From the NCBI GenBank assembly GCA_902791035.1, contig CADAUA010000002.1, forward strand, positions 1-64,000: a stretch of 64,000 nt of DNA, given 5' to 3'. The position numbers and the translations under genes were made by a program. Source of the stretch: an uncultured Coriobacteriaceae bacterium. GTDB taxonomy: Bacteria > Actinomycetota > Coriobacteriia > Coriobacteriales > Atopobiaceae. The notes under the pieces were generated by a model. It searched no databases. It worked only from the letters and a program-made list of their open reading frames with translations, and was not told the DNA's origin. Below, piece after piece: positions 35,145-43,785 of this stretch; positions within the stretch are counted from its first letter, which is position 1, and each line of letters opens with the position of its first letter.

Positions 35145-35977
35145 CAGGCGTCCTCGCCCCCATCGTCGTCGTAGGGCTCGTCGCAGGCGTCGGGGACATC
35201 GGGGTCGGCGAGGTCCCCGAGGCTGTCGGGGTCGACGGAGTGCACGGCATCCGCGGGCGGGGCCAGGCGGCGGGCCACCGCGTCGCAGCAGAGGGCGCCC
35301 ACCACGGTCTTGGCATCCTCTATGCGGCCGTCCAGCACCGCGTCCACCAGCTCGCCCACCTCCACCAGGTCCACGTTGATAAACTCGTCCGCATCGGGGC
35401 TGGACTGGGCAAAGCTCAGGCCCGTCGCCATGTATATGTGGATGAGCTCGTCGCAGAAGCCGTCGGAGGTGGCGATGGTGGTGAGGAAGGCCATCTGGTC
35501 GGCCACCATGCCCGTCTCCTCCTGGAGCTCGCGGTGGGCGGCCTCCAGCGGGTCCTCGCCCGGGTCCAGCTTGCCGGCCGGGATCTCCACCGTCACTCGG
35601 CCCAACGCCGTGCGGTACTGGCGCACCAGGCAGATGCGACCCTCGTCGGTAAGGGCCACGATGGCCACCGCACCTGGGTGACGCACTACGTCGCGCGTGG
35701 CCATGCGGCCGTCGGGCAGCTCCACGTGCAGGCGGTTGACGTTGAAGATGCGGCCGCGCCAGGCCACGTCCTCGTCCACCACGTGCTCGGCCAGGCGGGC
35801 ATCGCGGGGGTCGTCGTCGCCAGCCACGAAGCCGCGCTCCACCGGCGCGCCCGACAGGTGGTCCTGGTCCGCGCGGTCCCCGTCGTAGGTGAAGGCCGCC
35901 GAGGCCTCGCGCATGTCGTCAATCGCGCGCGAGAGCTCGCCCTTGTCGTCGCCGGCCTCTGGGAAGACGTCCGTCAT
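35144..35977 (-). CDS. NUDIX hydrolase (ADP-ribose pyrophosphatase-like)
   Basis: A 277-residue protein. The NUDIX box is intact: GKLDPGEDPLEAAHRELQEETGM. The surrounding fold (RDVVRHPGAVAIVALTDEGRICLVRQYR, TVEIPAG) matches ADP-ribose/nucleoside-diphosphate-sugar pyrophosphatases. An N-terminal acidic extension of about 75 residues and an acidic C-terminus (DDDGGEDA) are additions to the usual length of about 180-200. The ATG at 35977 is chosen because GGAGG lies five bases before it. The alternative ATG four codons upstream overlaps that site. Located between purD and an ABC exporter. Confidence 0.92.
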   Translation of the reverse strand: MTDVFPEAGDDKGELSRAIDDMREASAAFTYDGDRADQDHLSGAPVERGFVAGDDDPRDARLAEHVVDEDVAWRGRIFNVNRLHVELPDGRMATRDVVRHPGAVAIVALTDEGRICLVRQYRTALGRVTVEIPAGKLDPGEDPLEAAHRELQEETGMVADQMAFLTTIATSDGFCDELIHIYMATGLSFAQSSPDADEFINVDLVEVGELVDAVLDGRIEDAKTVVGALCCDAVARRLAPPADAVHSVDPDSLGDLADPDVPDACDEPYDDDGGEDA

Positions 35978-35998
35978 GTGTTCCTCCATTCAGGTGTG

Positions 35999-36029
35999 TG
36001 TCACAAAAGTGTCTGACACTTCTGTGACA
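35999..36029. repeat. TGTCACA palindrome between purD and nudix gene
   Basis: TGTCACAAAAGTGTC, one base, then GACACTTCTGTGACA: 15-bp arms with a single mismatch. It sits between the purD stop (36046) and the nudix ribosome-binding site. Confidence 0.85.
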
Positions 36030-36045
36030 CCCCACCCGTTGCCAG

Positions 36046-37332
36046 CTAGGCGCGGGGCTCCACCGCGCGATGGCCGATGTCGTGCCGGAAGGTCTTGCCC
36101 TCGAAGTCGATGAGCTCGCAGGCCGCGTAGGCCTGGGCGCGCGCCGCCTCGAAGGTGGGGGCCACGGCCGTCACGTTGAGGACGCGACCGCCGTTGGTCA
36201 CGAGGCGGCCGTCCTTGTCCACGGCAGTGCCGGCGTGGTAGACGGTCACGCCAGGCAGCTCCTCCGCGCGCTCGATGCCCGTGATGGCCTTACCCTTCTC
36301 GTAGGAGCCGGGGTAACCCGCCGAGGTGAGCACCACGCAGACGGCCCAGTCGTCCTCCCAGTCGATGGCCACCTGATCCAGGGTGCCGGCGTCGCAGGCC
36401 AGGAAGGCGTCAATAAGGTCGGCGTGCATGCGGGGCAGGACCACCTGGGTCTCGGGGTCGCCAAAGCGCGCGTTGAACTCCAGGACCTTGGGGCCGTCCT
36501 TGGTGAGCATGAAGCCACCGTAGAGGCAGCCGGTGTAGCGGATGCCCTCCGCGGCCAGCTCGGCCACCACGCGGTTCTCGATGTCGACCATGGCGGCGTA
36601 CTCGTCCGGCGTCACCAGGGGGACCGGCGAATAGACGCCCATGCCGCCCGTGTTGGGGCCCTTGTCGCCGTCGAGGGCGCGCTTGTGGTCCTGGGCGGTG
36701 GCCAGGGGCACCACGGTCTTGCCGTCGGTGAGGGCCAGGAGCGAGCACTCGGGGCCCTCCAGCATCTCCTCCACGACCACGGTGGAGCCAGCGGCGCCAA
36801 AGTGGCCCGAGAAGCACTCGTGCACGCCCTCCAGGGCCTCCTCGGTGGTCTGGGCCACGATCACGCCCTTGCCCGCGGCCAGGCCGTCGGCCTTGACTAC
36901 CACGGGGCCGCCCACCTCGCGCACGTAGGCGGCGCAGGGCTCCTCCTCGGTAAAGGCGCGATAGGCCGCCGTGGGCACGCCCGCGCGCGCCATGACCTCC
37001 TTGGCGAACTGCTTGGAGCCCTCCATCTGGGCCGCCTGGGCGCCGGGGCCAAAGCAGGGGATGCCGGCCGCGCGCACGGCGTCGGCAACGCCCTCCACGA
37101 GCGGGGCCTCCGGGCCTATGACCACGAGGCCGATGCCGTGGTCCTGTGCAAAGGCCGCCACGGCCTCCGGGGAGTCCTGGTCCACGTCGGCCCGCTCGGC
37201 GAGGGCGTACATGCCGCCGTTGCCCGGCGCCACATAGAGCCTGCCCGCGCGCGGCGAGGCCGCCAGCTTGGAAAGAAGCGCGTGCTCGCGTCCGCCCGCG
37301 CCCAGAAGCAGGATGTCTACCTTGTCACTCAT
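36046..37332 (-). CDS. purD: Phosphoribosylamine-glycine ligase
   Basis: A 428-residue ATP-grasp enzyme of normal length. The N-terminus is LLLGAGGREHALLSKL, with APGNGG and VIGPEAPLVEGVAD. ATP-grasp motifs are VVVKADGLAAGKGV, EMLEGPECSLLALTD, and KVLEFNARFGDPETQV. It makes GAR from phosphoribosylamine and glycine, step two of purine synthesis. The ATG at 37332 (MSDKVDILLLG) has GAGGAG five bases upstream; a longer in-frame start at 37368 reads through a palindrome and is rejected. Runs with purA, the DegV-like gene and the nudix gene. Confidence 0.97.
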   Translation of the reverse strand: MSDKVDILLLGAGGREHALLSKLAASPRAGRLYVAPGNGGMYALAERADVDQDSPEAVAAFAQDHGIGLVVIGPEAPLVEGVADAVRAAGIPCFGPGAQAAQMEGSKQFAKEVMARAGVPTAAYRAFTEEEPCAAYVREVGGPVVVKADGLAAGKGVIVAQTTEEALEGVHECFSGHFGAAGSTVVVEEMLEGPECSLLALTDGKTVVPLATAQDHKRALDGDKGPNTGGMGVYSPVPLVTPDEYAAMVDIENRVVAELAAEGIRYTGCLYGGFMLTKDGPKVLEFNARFGDPETQVVLPRMHADLIDAFLACDAGTLDQVAIDWEDDWAVCVVLTSAGYPGSYEKGKAITGIERAEELPGVTVYHAGTAVDKDGRLVTNGGRVLNVTAVAPTFEAARAQAYAACELIDFEGKTFRHDIGHRAVEPRA

Positions 37333-37347
37333 CGTCGCTCCTCTCGG

Positions 37348-37378
37348 TGTCACAAAAGTGTCAGTCACTTTTGTGACA
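37348..37378. repeat. TGTCACA palindrome upstream of purD
   Basis: TGTCACAAAAGTG (37348-37360), loop TCAGT, CACTTTTGTGACA (37366-37378): a perfect 13-bp stem. It occupies nearly all of the 48-bp gap between the DegV-like gene stop (37381) and the purD start. Confidence 0.9.
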
Positions 37379-37380
37379 TT

Positions 37381-38184
37381 TCATAATTGATGGACAGACG
37401 TCCAGAGCCGTTCGGGCACGACGGCCACGCCCACGACACCCTCGCCCAGGGCGGCAGCCGTCGCGTCGCCGCAAGCGGAGACCCACAGCCTGCGGGCCTC
37501 GAACTCGTTCGTGTCCAGGGGCTTCTCGAGCCGTGCGAGGGCGTGGGACGCCGGGGCGCCCACCTCCGCGTAGCAGAGCGGGCCCTCCTCCTGAGCCATG
37601 GCACTCATGGCGTGCGCGATACGGCCCGTGAGGTCGCTCAGCGACATCGACCGGTCCGCCTGTGCCAGGTTGCCGTCGTGCAGCGAGTAGAGCGTGCGCT
37701 CCCCCACCAGACGCATCCGCATGGCGTCGGCGCGTCGCAGGAGCGACCCACGCCGACGGACGTTGCGGCGGCGCACGGGACGGGCACCCTCGGCGGTTAT
37801 CACCAGCAGGCGCACCCGCTCGCGCAGCTGGGCGGCCAGGGCCACGACGTCGGCGGTGGAGGCACCTGCCTCACGCGCCGCGGCCACCCGCTCCACCACG
37901 ATCCCCGTGCCCACCGAGGCCGTGCCCGTGTCCACCACGGAGACCTCCAGGCGCCCCGCCATGCGACGGGCCGCCCGCCGGGCCTCCTCGGCTGCGCCCG
38001 ACACGACTGCCGTCCCGTGGAGCGACACCACCTGCCCCACACCGGCATCGGCCAGACGCTCGTAGGCAGCCAGGAGGCTTGCCTCGTCCGCAGGCACCAC
38101 GAGCTCCACGCCTAGGGCTGCGGCCCTGCCCTCGGGCAGGTCGCAGCCGTCGTCGCACACTATGGCAAAGCGCTCGTCTGTCAC
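37381..38184 (-). CDS. DegV-like protein
   Basis: A 267-residue protein that follows the DegV pattern. An N-terminal strand with FAIVCDDGCDLPEG replaces the usual 'ivtDSt.dlp'. VVSLHGTAVVSGAAEEARRAARRM corresponds to the 'SgLSGTyqsA' fatty-acid-head-group segment. VSVVDTGTASVGTGIVVERVAAA corresponds to 'v.viDS...g~g~~v~~a~'. Family knowledge: DegV/FakB proteins bind fatty acids for phosphorylation by FakA. Here several signature residues differ (SGLSGTY reads LHGTAVVSG), so ligand binding is uncertain. GTG start eight bases after the purA stop, with only a weak GGGGCGGG as ribosome-binding site, suggesting coupled translation. Confidence 0.8.
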   Translation of the reverse strand: MTDERFAIVCDDGCDLPEGRAAALGVELVVPADEASLLAAYERLADAGVGQVVSLHGTAVVSGAAEEARRAARRMAGRLEVSVVDTGTASVGTGIVVERVAAAREAGASTADVVALAAQLRERVRLLVITAEGARPVRRRNVRRRGSLLRRADAMRMRLVGERTLYSLHDGNLAQADRSMSLSDLTGRIAHAMSAMAQEEGPLCYAEVGAPASHALARLEKPLDTNEFEARRLWVSACGDATAAALGEGVVGVAVVPERLWTSVHQL

Positions 38185-38192
38185 GCCCGCCC

Positions 38193-39473
38193 CTAGTGCC
38201 AGTAGCGGTCTATGGTCTGCTCGCGATCCGGGCCCACCGTGATGATGGACACGCGCACGCCAGCCAGCTGCTCCAGGAAGTCGATGTAGTCCTTGGCCTC
38301 GCGCGGCAGCTTGTAGAAGTCGCGCACGCCCGAGATATCGCACTTCCAGCCTGGCAGGGTCTCGTAGACGGGCTCGGCGTGGTAGAAGACGCTCTGGTGC
38401 TCGGGCACGGTGCGGTAGAGCTTGCCGTCGCACTCGTAGGCCACGCAGACCTTGATCTCGTCCAGGCAACCCAGGACGTCCAGCTTGGTGATGGCAAGGT
38501 CGGTGAGGCCGTTCACGCGGGCGGCGTAGTTCACGACCACGGCGTCGTACCAGCCGCAGCGGCGCTTGCGGCCCGTGGTCACGCCGTACTCGTGGCCCAC
38601 CTCACCGAGCTTGTCGCCAATCTCGTCGTAGAGCTCCGTGGGGAAGGGGCCCGAGCCCACGCGCGTGAGGTAGGCCTTGGCCACGCCCAGGACGCGGTCG
38701 ATGTTGGTGGGGCCCACGCCCGATCCCGTGACGGCACCACCCGCGGTGCAGTTGGAGCTTGTCACGAAGGGGTAGGTGCCGTGGTCAATGTCCAGCATGG
38801 TGGCCTGGGCGCCCTCGAAGAGGATGTTCTTGCCGTGCTCCAGCTGGTCGTTCAGGAAGAAGGAGCTCTCCACGATGTAGGGACGGATGCGCTCGGCGTA
38901 GGGCAGGTAGGTCTCGCAGATCTGGTCCACCGTGTAGGTGGGCAGGTCGTAGACCTTCTCCAGGATGGGGTTGGTGTAGGCCAGGGAGGCGTCGAGCTTC
39001 TCGCGGAAGATCTTCTCGTCCAGCATGTCCTGGATGCGCAGGCCGGTGCGGTTCATCTTGTCCATGTAGCAGGGACCGACGCCGCGCTTGGTGGTGCCGA
39101 TGAGGTTCTTGCCCAGCTTCTTCTCGTGGGCGCCGTCCAGGTCCTTGTGGTAGGGCATGACGATGTGGGCGTTGCCGGAGATCTTGAGGCGCTCGCAGGA
39201 GACGCCCTGGCCCTCCAGCATGTCGATCTCGCCGAGAAGGATCTCGGGGTCCACGATGCAGCCGTTGCCGATCACGGGGTAGGTGTCCGGGTACATGACG
39301 CCCGAGGGCACCTGGTGCAGGGCCAGCTTGTGGCCACCCGCGATAACGGTGTGGCCCGCGTTCGCACCGCCGGCATAGCGGCACACGACGTCAAAGTCGC
39401 CGGAGATAAGGTCGGTGACCTTGCCCTTGCCCTCGTCGCCCCACTGGGTTCCCACCAGAACTGTTGCCGACAT
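38193..39473 (-). CDS. purA: Adenylosuccinate synthetase
   Basis: A 426-residue enzyme of normal length. GTP loop GTQWGDEGKGKVTD, then RYAGGANAGHTV, IGTTKRGVGPCYMDK, EGAQATMLDIDHGTYPFVTSS, TTGRKRRCGWYDA, with VGPDRE near the C-terminus. It joins IMP and aspartate using GTP in the AMP branch. The ATG at 39473 (MSATVLVGTQWGDEG) has AGAGGG six bases before it; the ATG two codons earlier sits on that site. Heads a minus-strand series with the DegV-like gene and purD. Confidence 0.97.
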   Translation of the reverse strand: MSATVLVGTQWGDEGKGKVTDLISGDFDVVCRYAGGANAGHTVIAGGHKLALHQVPSGVMYPDTYPVIGNGCIVDPEILLGEIDMLEGQGVSCERLKISGNAHIVMPYHKDLDGAHEKKLGKNLIGTTKRGVGPCYMDKMNRTGLRIQDMLDEKIFREKLDASLAYTNPILEKVYDLPTYTVDQICETYLPYAERIRPYIVESSFFLNDQLEHGKNILFEGAQATMLDIDHGTYPFVTSSNCTAGGAVTGSGVGPTNIDRVLGVAKAYLTRVGSGPFPTELYDEIGDKLGEVGHEYGVTTGRKRRCGWYDAVVVNYAARVNGLTDLAITKLDVLGCLDEIKVCVAYECDGKLYRTVPEHQSVFYHAEPVYETLPGWKCDISGVRDFYKLPREAKDYIDFLEQLAGVRVSIITVGPDREQTIDRYWH

Positions 39474-39624
39474 TGTCATCCCTCTCAGACGGGTGCGTAC
39501 GCGCGGCCGCGGCGGCGCGTTTGGGGCCCTGCCCCAGAAACTCCAGTATAGGGCAGGCCGGTTGTGGGTACGGGGCCAGCCACAAAGCACACGGATGGCC
39601 CGCGTGGCGCAGGGACCTGCGCGG

Positions 39625-39902
39625 GCACCTCGGTCCTGCCTGTCACGGCACCTCGGTCCTGGGTGTCCCGGCACCTCGATCCTGGCTGTCACGTGTCACG
39701 GCACCTCGGTCCTGGCTGTCACGGAGCGGCGTACCGATGTCGCATTCGACAAGCAGCCGGTCGGGTCATCGCGGCCATCGCTACCGCCGCATACGTGTCG
39801 CGAGTTGCATCCGCGCACGGGGGGCGCCGCGGCAGCCTGACGGTTGCCGTCAAAGTGGGACACCCAGGACCGAGGTGCCGGGACACCCAGGACCGAGGTG
39901 CC
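39625..39902. repeat. GGCACCTCGGTCCTGG 23-bp repeats, inverted arrays
   Basis: Four direct copies of GGCACCTCGGTCCTGGCTGT plus CAC (39625, 39647, 39670, 39700) face two inverted copies (39857-39879, 39880-39902). The two arrays can pair as arms around an insert of about 135 bp (39723-39856). The whole lies between dnaB (stop 39923) and purA (start 39473). No gene is seen in this 449-bp gap. Confidence 0.9.
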
Positions 39903-39922
39903 CCCGTCCGCCTCCCGCGTCG

Positions 39923-41320
39923 CTAGCCCTGGTCCTCGTAGCGGTTGGTGATCTCCACGAACTTGGTGGACCCCGCCAGGAAGGTGAGCGGCACGTCGCG
40001 CAGGGCGCCCGAGCGGTTCTTGGCGATGATGAAGGTGGTCTCGCCCATGTCTGGGCGGTCCTGCCGCGAAGCCTCGTCCTCGCTCATCGAGCGGTCGAGC
40101 AGGGCCACGATGTCGGCGTCCTGCTCGATGGAGCCGGACTCGCGCAGGTCAGAGAGCTGGGGGCGCTTGCCGGTGCGCGCCTCGAGCGAGCGGTTGAGCT
40201 GCGAGAGCGCGATCACGGGCACGCTTAGGTCCTTGGCCATGATCTTGATGCCGCGCGACATCTCGGAGACTTCGGTCGCGCGCGAGTCGGACCTCCGGCC
40301 GCCCTCGGGTGGCGAGAGGAGCTGCAGGTAGTCAATCACCACGAGCCCCAGGTCCTTGCCGTGGAGCATGCGGCGGGCCTTGGCGCGAATCTCGGTCACG
40401 GTCGTGCCGGGCGTGTCGTCGATCATGATGTCGAGCGCGGAGAGCTCGCCCGTGGCAGCCACGAGCCGCTCCCAGTCCTCCTTGCGGATGCGCGCGGAGC
40501 GGATGTCCTGCAGGCCCACGCGCGAGGTGGCCGAGAGCAGTCGCTGCGCGATCTCCATCTTGGACATCTCGAGCGAGAAGAACGCGACCGAGGCGCCCGT
40601 GGCCGCGGCGTTCGTGGCCAGGTTGAGCGCGAAGGAGGTCTTGCCCACGCCAGGGCGGGCGCCGATGACCATCATCTGGCCCGGCCGCAGGCCCAGCAGA
40701 CACTCGTCGATGGTGGGGAAGCCCGTCATCACGCCCAGCTGCTGGTTCTGCGCGCCGTTCTGGCGGCTCAGCTCCTCGTAGAGCTCGGCCATGATGTCCT
40801 CGAGCGACTGCTCGCTCTGCCGGACGTCGCGGTTGGTCACGTCCATGAGGAGCTTCTCGGCCCGGTCCACGACCTCCTTGGTGTCCTCGGGGGCATCGTA
40901 GGCGAGGGCTGTTATCTGCGCGGACGCCTGGATCATGCGCCGCAGGGTGTTGTCGCGCCGCAGCATCTCTATGTGGCGCCGCCAGCCCACGAGGGCGAGC
41001 GAGTTCGTGCCCAGGTCCAGGAGGTAGCCCTTGCCGCCCACGCGCTCAAGCTCGCCCGTGGTGCGCAGGTGGTCCGCCAGCGAGATGGTGTCGATGGCCT
41101 GGTTCTCGTTGAACATGTCACGCAGGGCCAAGAAGACCGTGCGGTTGGACGGGATGTAGAAGTCGTCCGGCCCGAGCGCGATCAGGCACTCCTGCAGGAC
41201 ATCGGGCGAGATGATCATGGCCGAGAGGATCGACGACTCGGCATCGGGGTCCTGCGGCATGCGGCCCTCGCCGCCAGCCGTCATCCGGGTGGGGTTGATC
41301 TCGTAGTCGTCCTGTGGCAT
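39923..41320 (-). CDS. dnaB: Replicative DNA helicase DnaB
   Basis: A 465-residue hexameric helicase of normal length. The N-terminal domain (PQDPDAESSILSAMI) and RecA-like C-terminal domain are both present. Walker A is GARPGVGKTS, Walker B LVVIDYLQLL, followed by EVSEMSRGIKIMAKDLSVPVIALSQLNRSLEAR and a DLRESGSIEQDAD motif. It unwinds DNA at the fork. The ATG at 41320 (MPQDDYEINPT) is preferred since GGAG precedes it by six bases; the ATG at 41332 lacks a site. In many genomes dnaB follows rplI, as here, though a 480-bp repeat-bearing spacer separates them. Confidence 0.97.
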   Translation of the reverse strand: MPQDDYEINPTRMTAGGEGRMPQDPDAESSILSAMIISPDVLQECLIALGPDDFYIPSNRTVFLALRDMFNENQAIDTISLADHLRTTGELERVGGKGYLLDLGTNSLALVGWRRHIEMLRRDNTLRRMIQASAQITALAYDAPEDTKEVVDRAEKLLMDVTNRDVRQSEQSLEDIMAELYEELSRQNGAQNQQLGVMTGFPTIDECLLGLRPGQMMVIGARPGVGKTSFALNLATNAAATGASVAFFSLEMSKMEIAQRLLSATSRVGLQDIRSARIRKEDWERLVAATGELSALDIMIDDTPGTTVTEIRAKARRMLHGKDLGLVVIDYLQLLSPPEGGRRSDSRATEVSEMSRGIKIMAKDLSVPVIALSQLNRSLEARTGKRPQLSDLRESGSIEQDADIVALLDRSMSEDEASRQDRPDMGETTFIIAKNRSGALRDVPLTFLAGSTKFVEITNRYEDQG

Positions 41321-41442
41321 GCCGCGCTCCATGAGTCGTTTGGTGTGCGAATCCTACCGCATCGAAGGCCGGCCGTGGGAGCACCTTTGTTCCGTTTGGG
41401 GTCTTCGACGGAGCAATGTTGAAAGGGTCTGCGGCCCTGACG

Positions 41443-41499
41443 TTGCGTTTTCGGGTTTTCGACGTTTTCGACAAAATCGAAAGAAAGTTTTCGACAGCG
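41443..41499. repeat. GTTTTCGAC direct repeats upstream of dnaB
   Basis: GTTTTCGAC occurs three times (about 41454, 41463 and 41487), with AAAATCGAAAG between, in an AT-rich patch within the 41321-41801 spacer. It could be part of the dnaB promoter region (minus strand) or a protein-binding array. No consensus recognised. Confidence 0.5.
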
Positions 41500-41585
41500 C
41501 CGTTCTTACATTCTCCAAACCTGGCTTTTATTCACGCGTCTCGCCCTATTGCCTGCTCAATCCCCGCAATATACGCTTCGGTTTA

Positions 41586-41673
41586 TATAATCGCAGGTAG
41601 ATGCCGGTGTTAGATGCATTTAAGGTGTCCAGGTATAAGAAGGTCCCGCAGCCGAACGGGCGTGCGGGACCTT
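41586..41673 (+). ncRNA. Possible small RNA: TATAAT motif to hairpin
   Basis: A perfect TATAAT (41586-41591) is followed by CGCAGGTAGATGCCGGTG and, 50-80 bases on, by the hairpin AAGGTCCCGCA/TGCGGGACCTT (41640-41650/41663-41673) ending CGGGTTT. This layout could give a plus-strand RNA of about 80-90 nt. There is no clear -35. The hairpin may equally be the terminator of rplI on the minus strand. The motif is shared with 13994 and 51538. Weakly supported as RNA; well supported as a conserved motif. Confidence 0.3.
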
Positions 41674-41801
41674 CGGGTTTGAAAGCGGCCTGTAAGCCGC
41701 CTGTTTCCTGACCACCTCTGACCTGCGGGTTTTGTAGAAATCCCCAGCTCAGGTCAAGTGCTCGGGAGAGGTGCCTCGCGAGGGGCGCGAGAAGGCGCGG
41801 A

Positions 41802-42335
41802 CTACTCCGCGGTCTCCTCGGTGGCCTCGGCCTCGGGCGCGGCCTCCTCGGCTGCGGGCTCCTCGGCCTCAGCCACGACCTCGGCCACGGTCTCGGGGCC
41901 GACCTGCACGCCCACGAAGGCGTTGATCTCTCGGTAGAGGTTGACCTCGACCTTGTGGCGGCCGGCGGTCTTGATGGAGGCACCGCGGGTGAGGCGCTTG
42001 CGGTCGATCTCGATGCCGAGCTGGTCCTTGATGGCGTCGGCGATCTGCGCGGAGGTAACGGAGCCAAAGAGCTGGCCCTCCTCGCCGATCTTGGCGTCGA
42101 CGGTCACGACCTTGCCCTCGAGAGCGGCCTTAGTGGCCTCGGCGTTGGCGATGCGCTCCGCCTCGCGCTTCTCGATGTTGTGCCTGCGCTCCTCAAGCTG
42201 CTTGAGGTTGCCACGGGTGGCGGGCAGGGCGATGCGCTTGGGGAACAGGTAGTTCTCCGCGTAGCCCTGGGCGACGTCCACGACGTCTCCCTCTCCGCCC
42301 TTGCCCCGAAGCTCACCCAGGAGGATGACTTTCAT
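41802..42335 (-). CDS. rplI: 50S ribosomal protein L9
   Basis: A 177-residue L9. The N-terminal RNA-binding domain is intact (MKVILLGELRGKGGEGDVVDVAQGYAENYLFPKRIA), followed by the long connecting helix and the C-terminal domain (GSVTSAQIADAIKDQLGIEIDRKRL). An acidic Glu/Ala tail of about 28 residues (AEEPAAEEAAPEAEATEETAE) exceeds the typical length of about 150. AAGGAG lies six bases before the ATG. Part of the rpsF-ssb-rpsR-DUF2232-rplI block. Confidence 0.97.
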   Translation of the reverse strand: MKVILLGELRGKGGEGDVVDVAQGYAENYLFPKRIALPATRGNLKQLEERRHNIEKREAERIANAEATKAALEGKVVTVDAKIGEEGQLFGSVTSAQIADAIKDQLGIEIDRKRLTRGASIKTAGRHKVEVNLYREINAFVGVQVGPETVAEVVAEAEEPAAEEAAPEAEATEETAE

Positions 42336-42350
42336 GGGATACTCCTTCGG

Positions 42351-43430
42351 TCAGTCGGCGTGCGCCGACTCCTTGTTTGCGGGACCCTGGACCGTGACCC
42401 TGCCCCTGCCTCTCGGCAGCTGCCGGTAATTGCGCCACGCGTCCAAAAGGCCCACGATGGTCATGATGACGAGCTGAACCTCCAGAACAAACGCCATAGC
42501 GAGGATGGCTGCCCTGCCTGCCGCGCTCACGTTCCGCCTGTACAGGAACCACGCGAGGACCGCGAAGCCCTGGAAGGCGAATGCCAGCCTGAGTGCCATG
42601 AGCACGACGGACGTCACCTGGTGTGCCAGGTACGGCCACGTGTCCACGGTCGCTCCTGCCAGGAGGGCCGTCACGTCCACAGCCAGGACCACGAGCACCC
42701 AGAAGGGCAGGTCGAAGTCCCTGAGCGGGCTGAGCCTGAGCCCAGGCGCGCCCTGGCGCTGCGCGAGCGCGAGGCCCGCGTAGGCACACAGGAGCTCGCA
42801 GGCAGAGGCCACCACGTAGTTGATGGGCCACAGGAGCCCGACCAACTCGCGCAGCGTCTGCGCCTCCGCGGCCACCTCCGCCGTCTGCCCCACCAGGCTG
42901 CCCTGGTGGGCGTCGAGCGACGAGGTCGCCACCTGCGAGAGCGACGTGCCCTCCGCCCCAGCCGCGAGTTCCGCGACCGCGAGCACGGCCAAGGCCGAAC
43001 CCGCCACGAGCAGGCAGCACGCGCCCGACGTGAGCCTTCCCCTCCGCGCCAGGCCCGCCGAGGCGAGCGCGAGCGCGACAAACGCGAGCGAGCTGGCGGC
43101 CGCACCGGGAGCGGCAAGAAGAACTGCCACCCCGCTCACCGCGAGCGTCCCGACGACGGCCGCGACCCGGCCCCACAGGGGACCTCGGTCGAGAACCACC
43201 GCCGCACCGTACGCGATGGCGACCACACACACCAGGTCGGGCAGAACGGCCATGAGCGCCCCGCCCGCCAGGCAGCACACGAGGCCAGCCCACCAGGGCA
43301 CGTCCCTGTGTACCTGCGGCGCCTCCGACGCGAGCATGAGGCCCTTGTCTTCGGCTCGGGCGTCATCCGCACGCGTGCCGGCAAAACCCTCCGGCGCAGG
43401 CGGACGTCCGTTGTCCCTCAGTTCGCTCAC
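42351..43430 (-). CDS. DUF2232 (YybS-like) polytopic membrane protein
   Basis: A 359-residue membrane protein with about eight helices after a 45-residue hydrophilic N-terminus. Its place between rpsR and rplI is that of yybS (DUF2232) in Firmicutes, and LRELVGLLWPINYVVASACELLCAYAGLALAQR fits that family. Function unknown; a role in energy coupling or sporulation-independent membrane biology has not been established. The GTG start at 43430 has only a poor ribosome-binding site, suggesting translational dependence on rpsR 27 bases upstream. It is Ala/Leu-rich with strong GC bias. Confidence 0.88.
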   Translation of the reverse strand: MSELRDNGRPPAPEGFAGTRADDARAEDKGLMLASEAPQVHRDVPWWAGLVCCLAGGALMAVLPDLVCVVAIAYGAAVVLDRGPLWGRVAAVVGTLAVSGVAVLLAAPGAAASSLAFVALALASAGLARRGRLTSGACCLLVAGSALAVLAVAELAAGAEGTSLSQVATSSLDAHQGSLVGQTAEVAAEAQTLRELVGLLWPINYVVASACELLCAYAGLALAQRQGAPGLRLSPLRDFDLPFWVLVVLAVDVTALLAGATVDTWPYLAHQVTSVVLMALRLAFAFQGFAVLAWFLYRRNVSAAGRAAILAMAFVLEVQLVIMTIVGLLDAWRNYRQLPRGRGRVTVQGPANKESAHAD

Positions 43431-43457
43431 CCTTGCACGGCCGTTCTCAGGTGGTTC

Positions 43458-43739
43458 CTACCCGCGGCTGCGGCCACCGCGGCTGGAGACCACGGGGACG
43501 GTGTAGGGCAGGAGCGCGACCTCGCGCGCACGCTTGATGGCGAGCGCGATGTCGTGCTGGTGCTGCGTGCAAGCGCCAGTGACGCGGCGCGGCTTGATCT
43601 TGCCGCGATCGGTCGTGTACTTGCGGAGGAGGTTCACATCCTTGTAGTCGATGTACTCGACCTCCTCCTTGCAGAACTGGCAGTACTTGCGACGCGGCTG
43701 GCGCTGAAAGTCCTGCTTCTTCTTCTGCTGCTGAGCCAT
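43458..43739 (-). CDS. rpsR: 30S ribosomal protein S18
   Basis: A 93-residue S18. Conserved [60 protein letters not shown]. The CxxC and later Cys show the zinc-type (C+) paralogue pattern. The ATG at 43739 (MAQQQKKK) is the natural start, with AAAGG upstream. It binds S6 (rpsF, same operon) in the 30S platform. Confidence 0.97.
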   Translation of the reverse strand: MAQQQKKKQDFQRQPRRKYCQFCKEEVEYIDYKDVNLLRKYTTDRGKIKPRRVTGACTQHQHDIALAIKRAREVALLPYTVPVVSSRGGRSRG

Positions 43740-43785
43740 GTCTTCTTTGCCTTTCTCAAGGCGGCCCCAGGGGCCGCCCACTCTG

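Noticed and set aside
41416-41613. Plus-strand 65-codon open frame upstream of dnaB
   Set aside because: Lies in an AT-rich repeat patch (GTTTTCGAC repeats) with codon use unlike neighbours and no ribosome-binding site.
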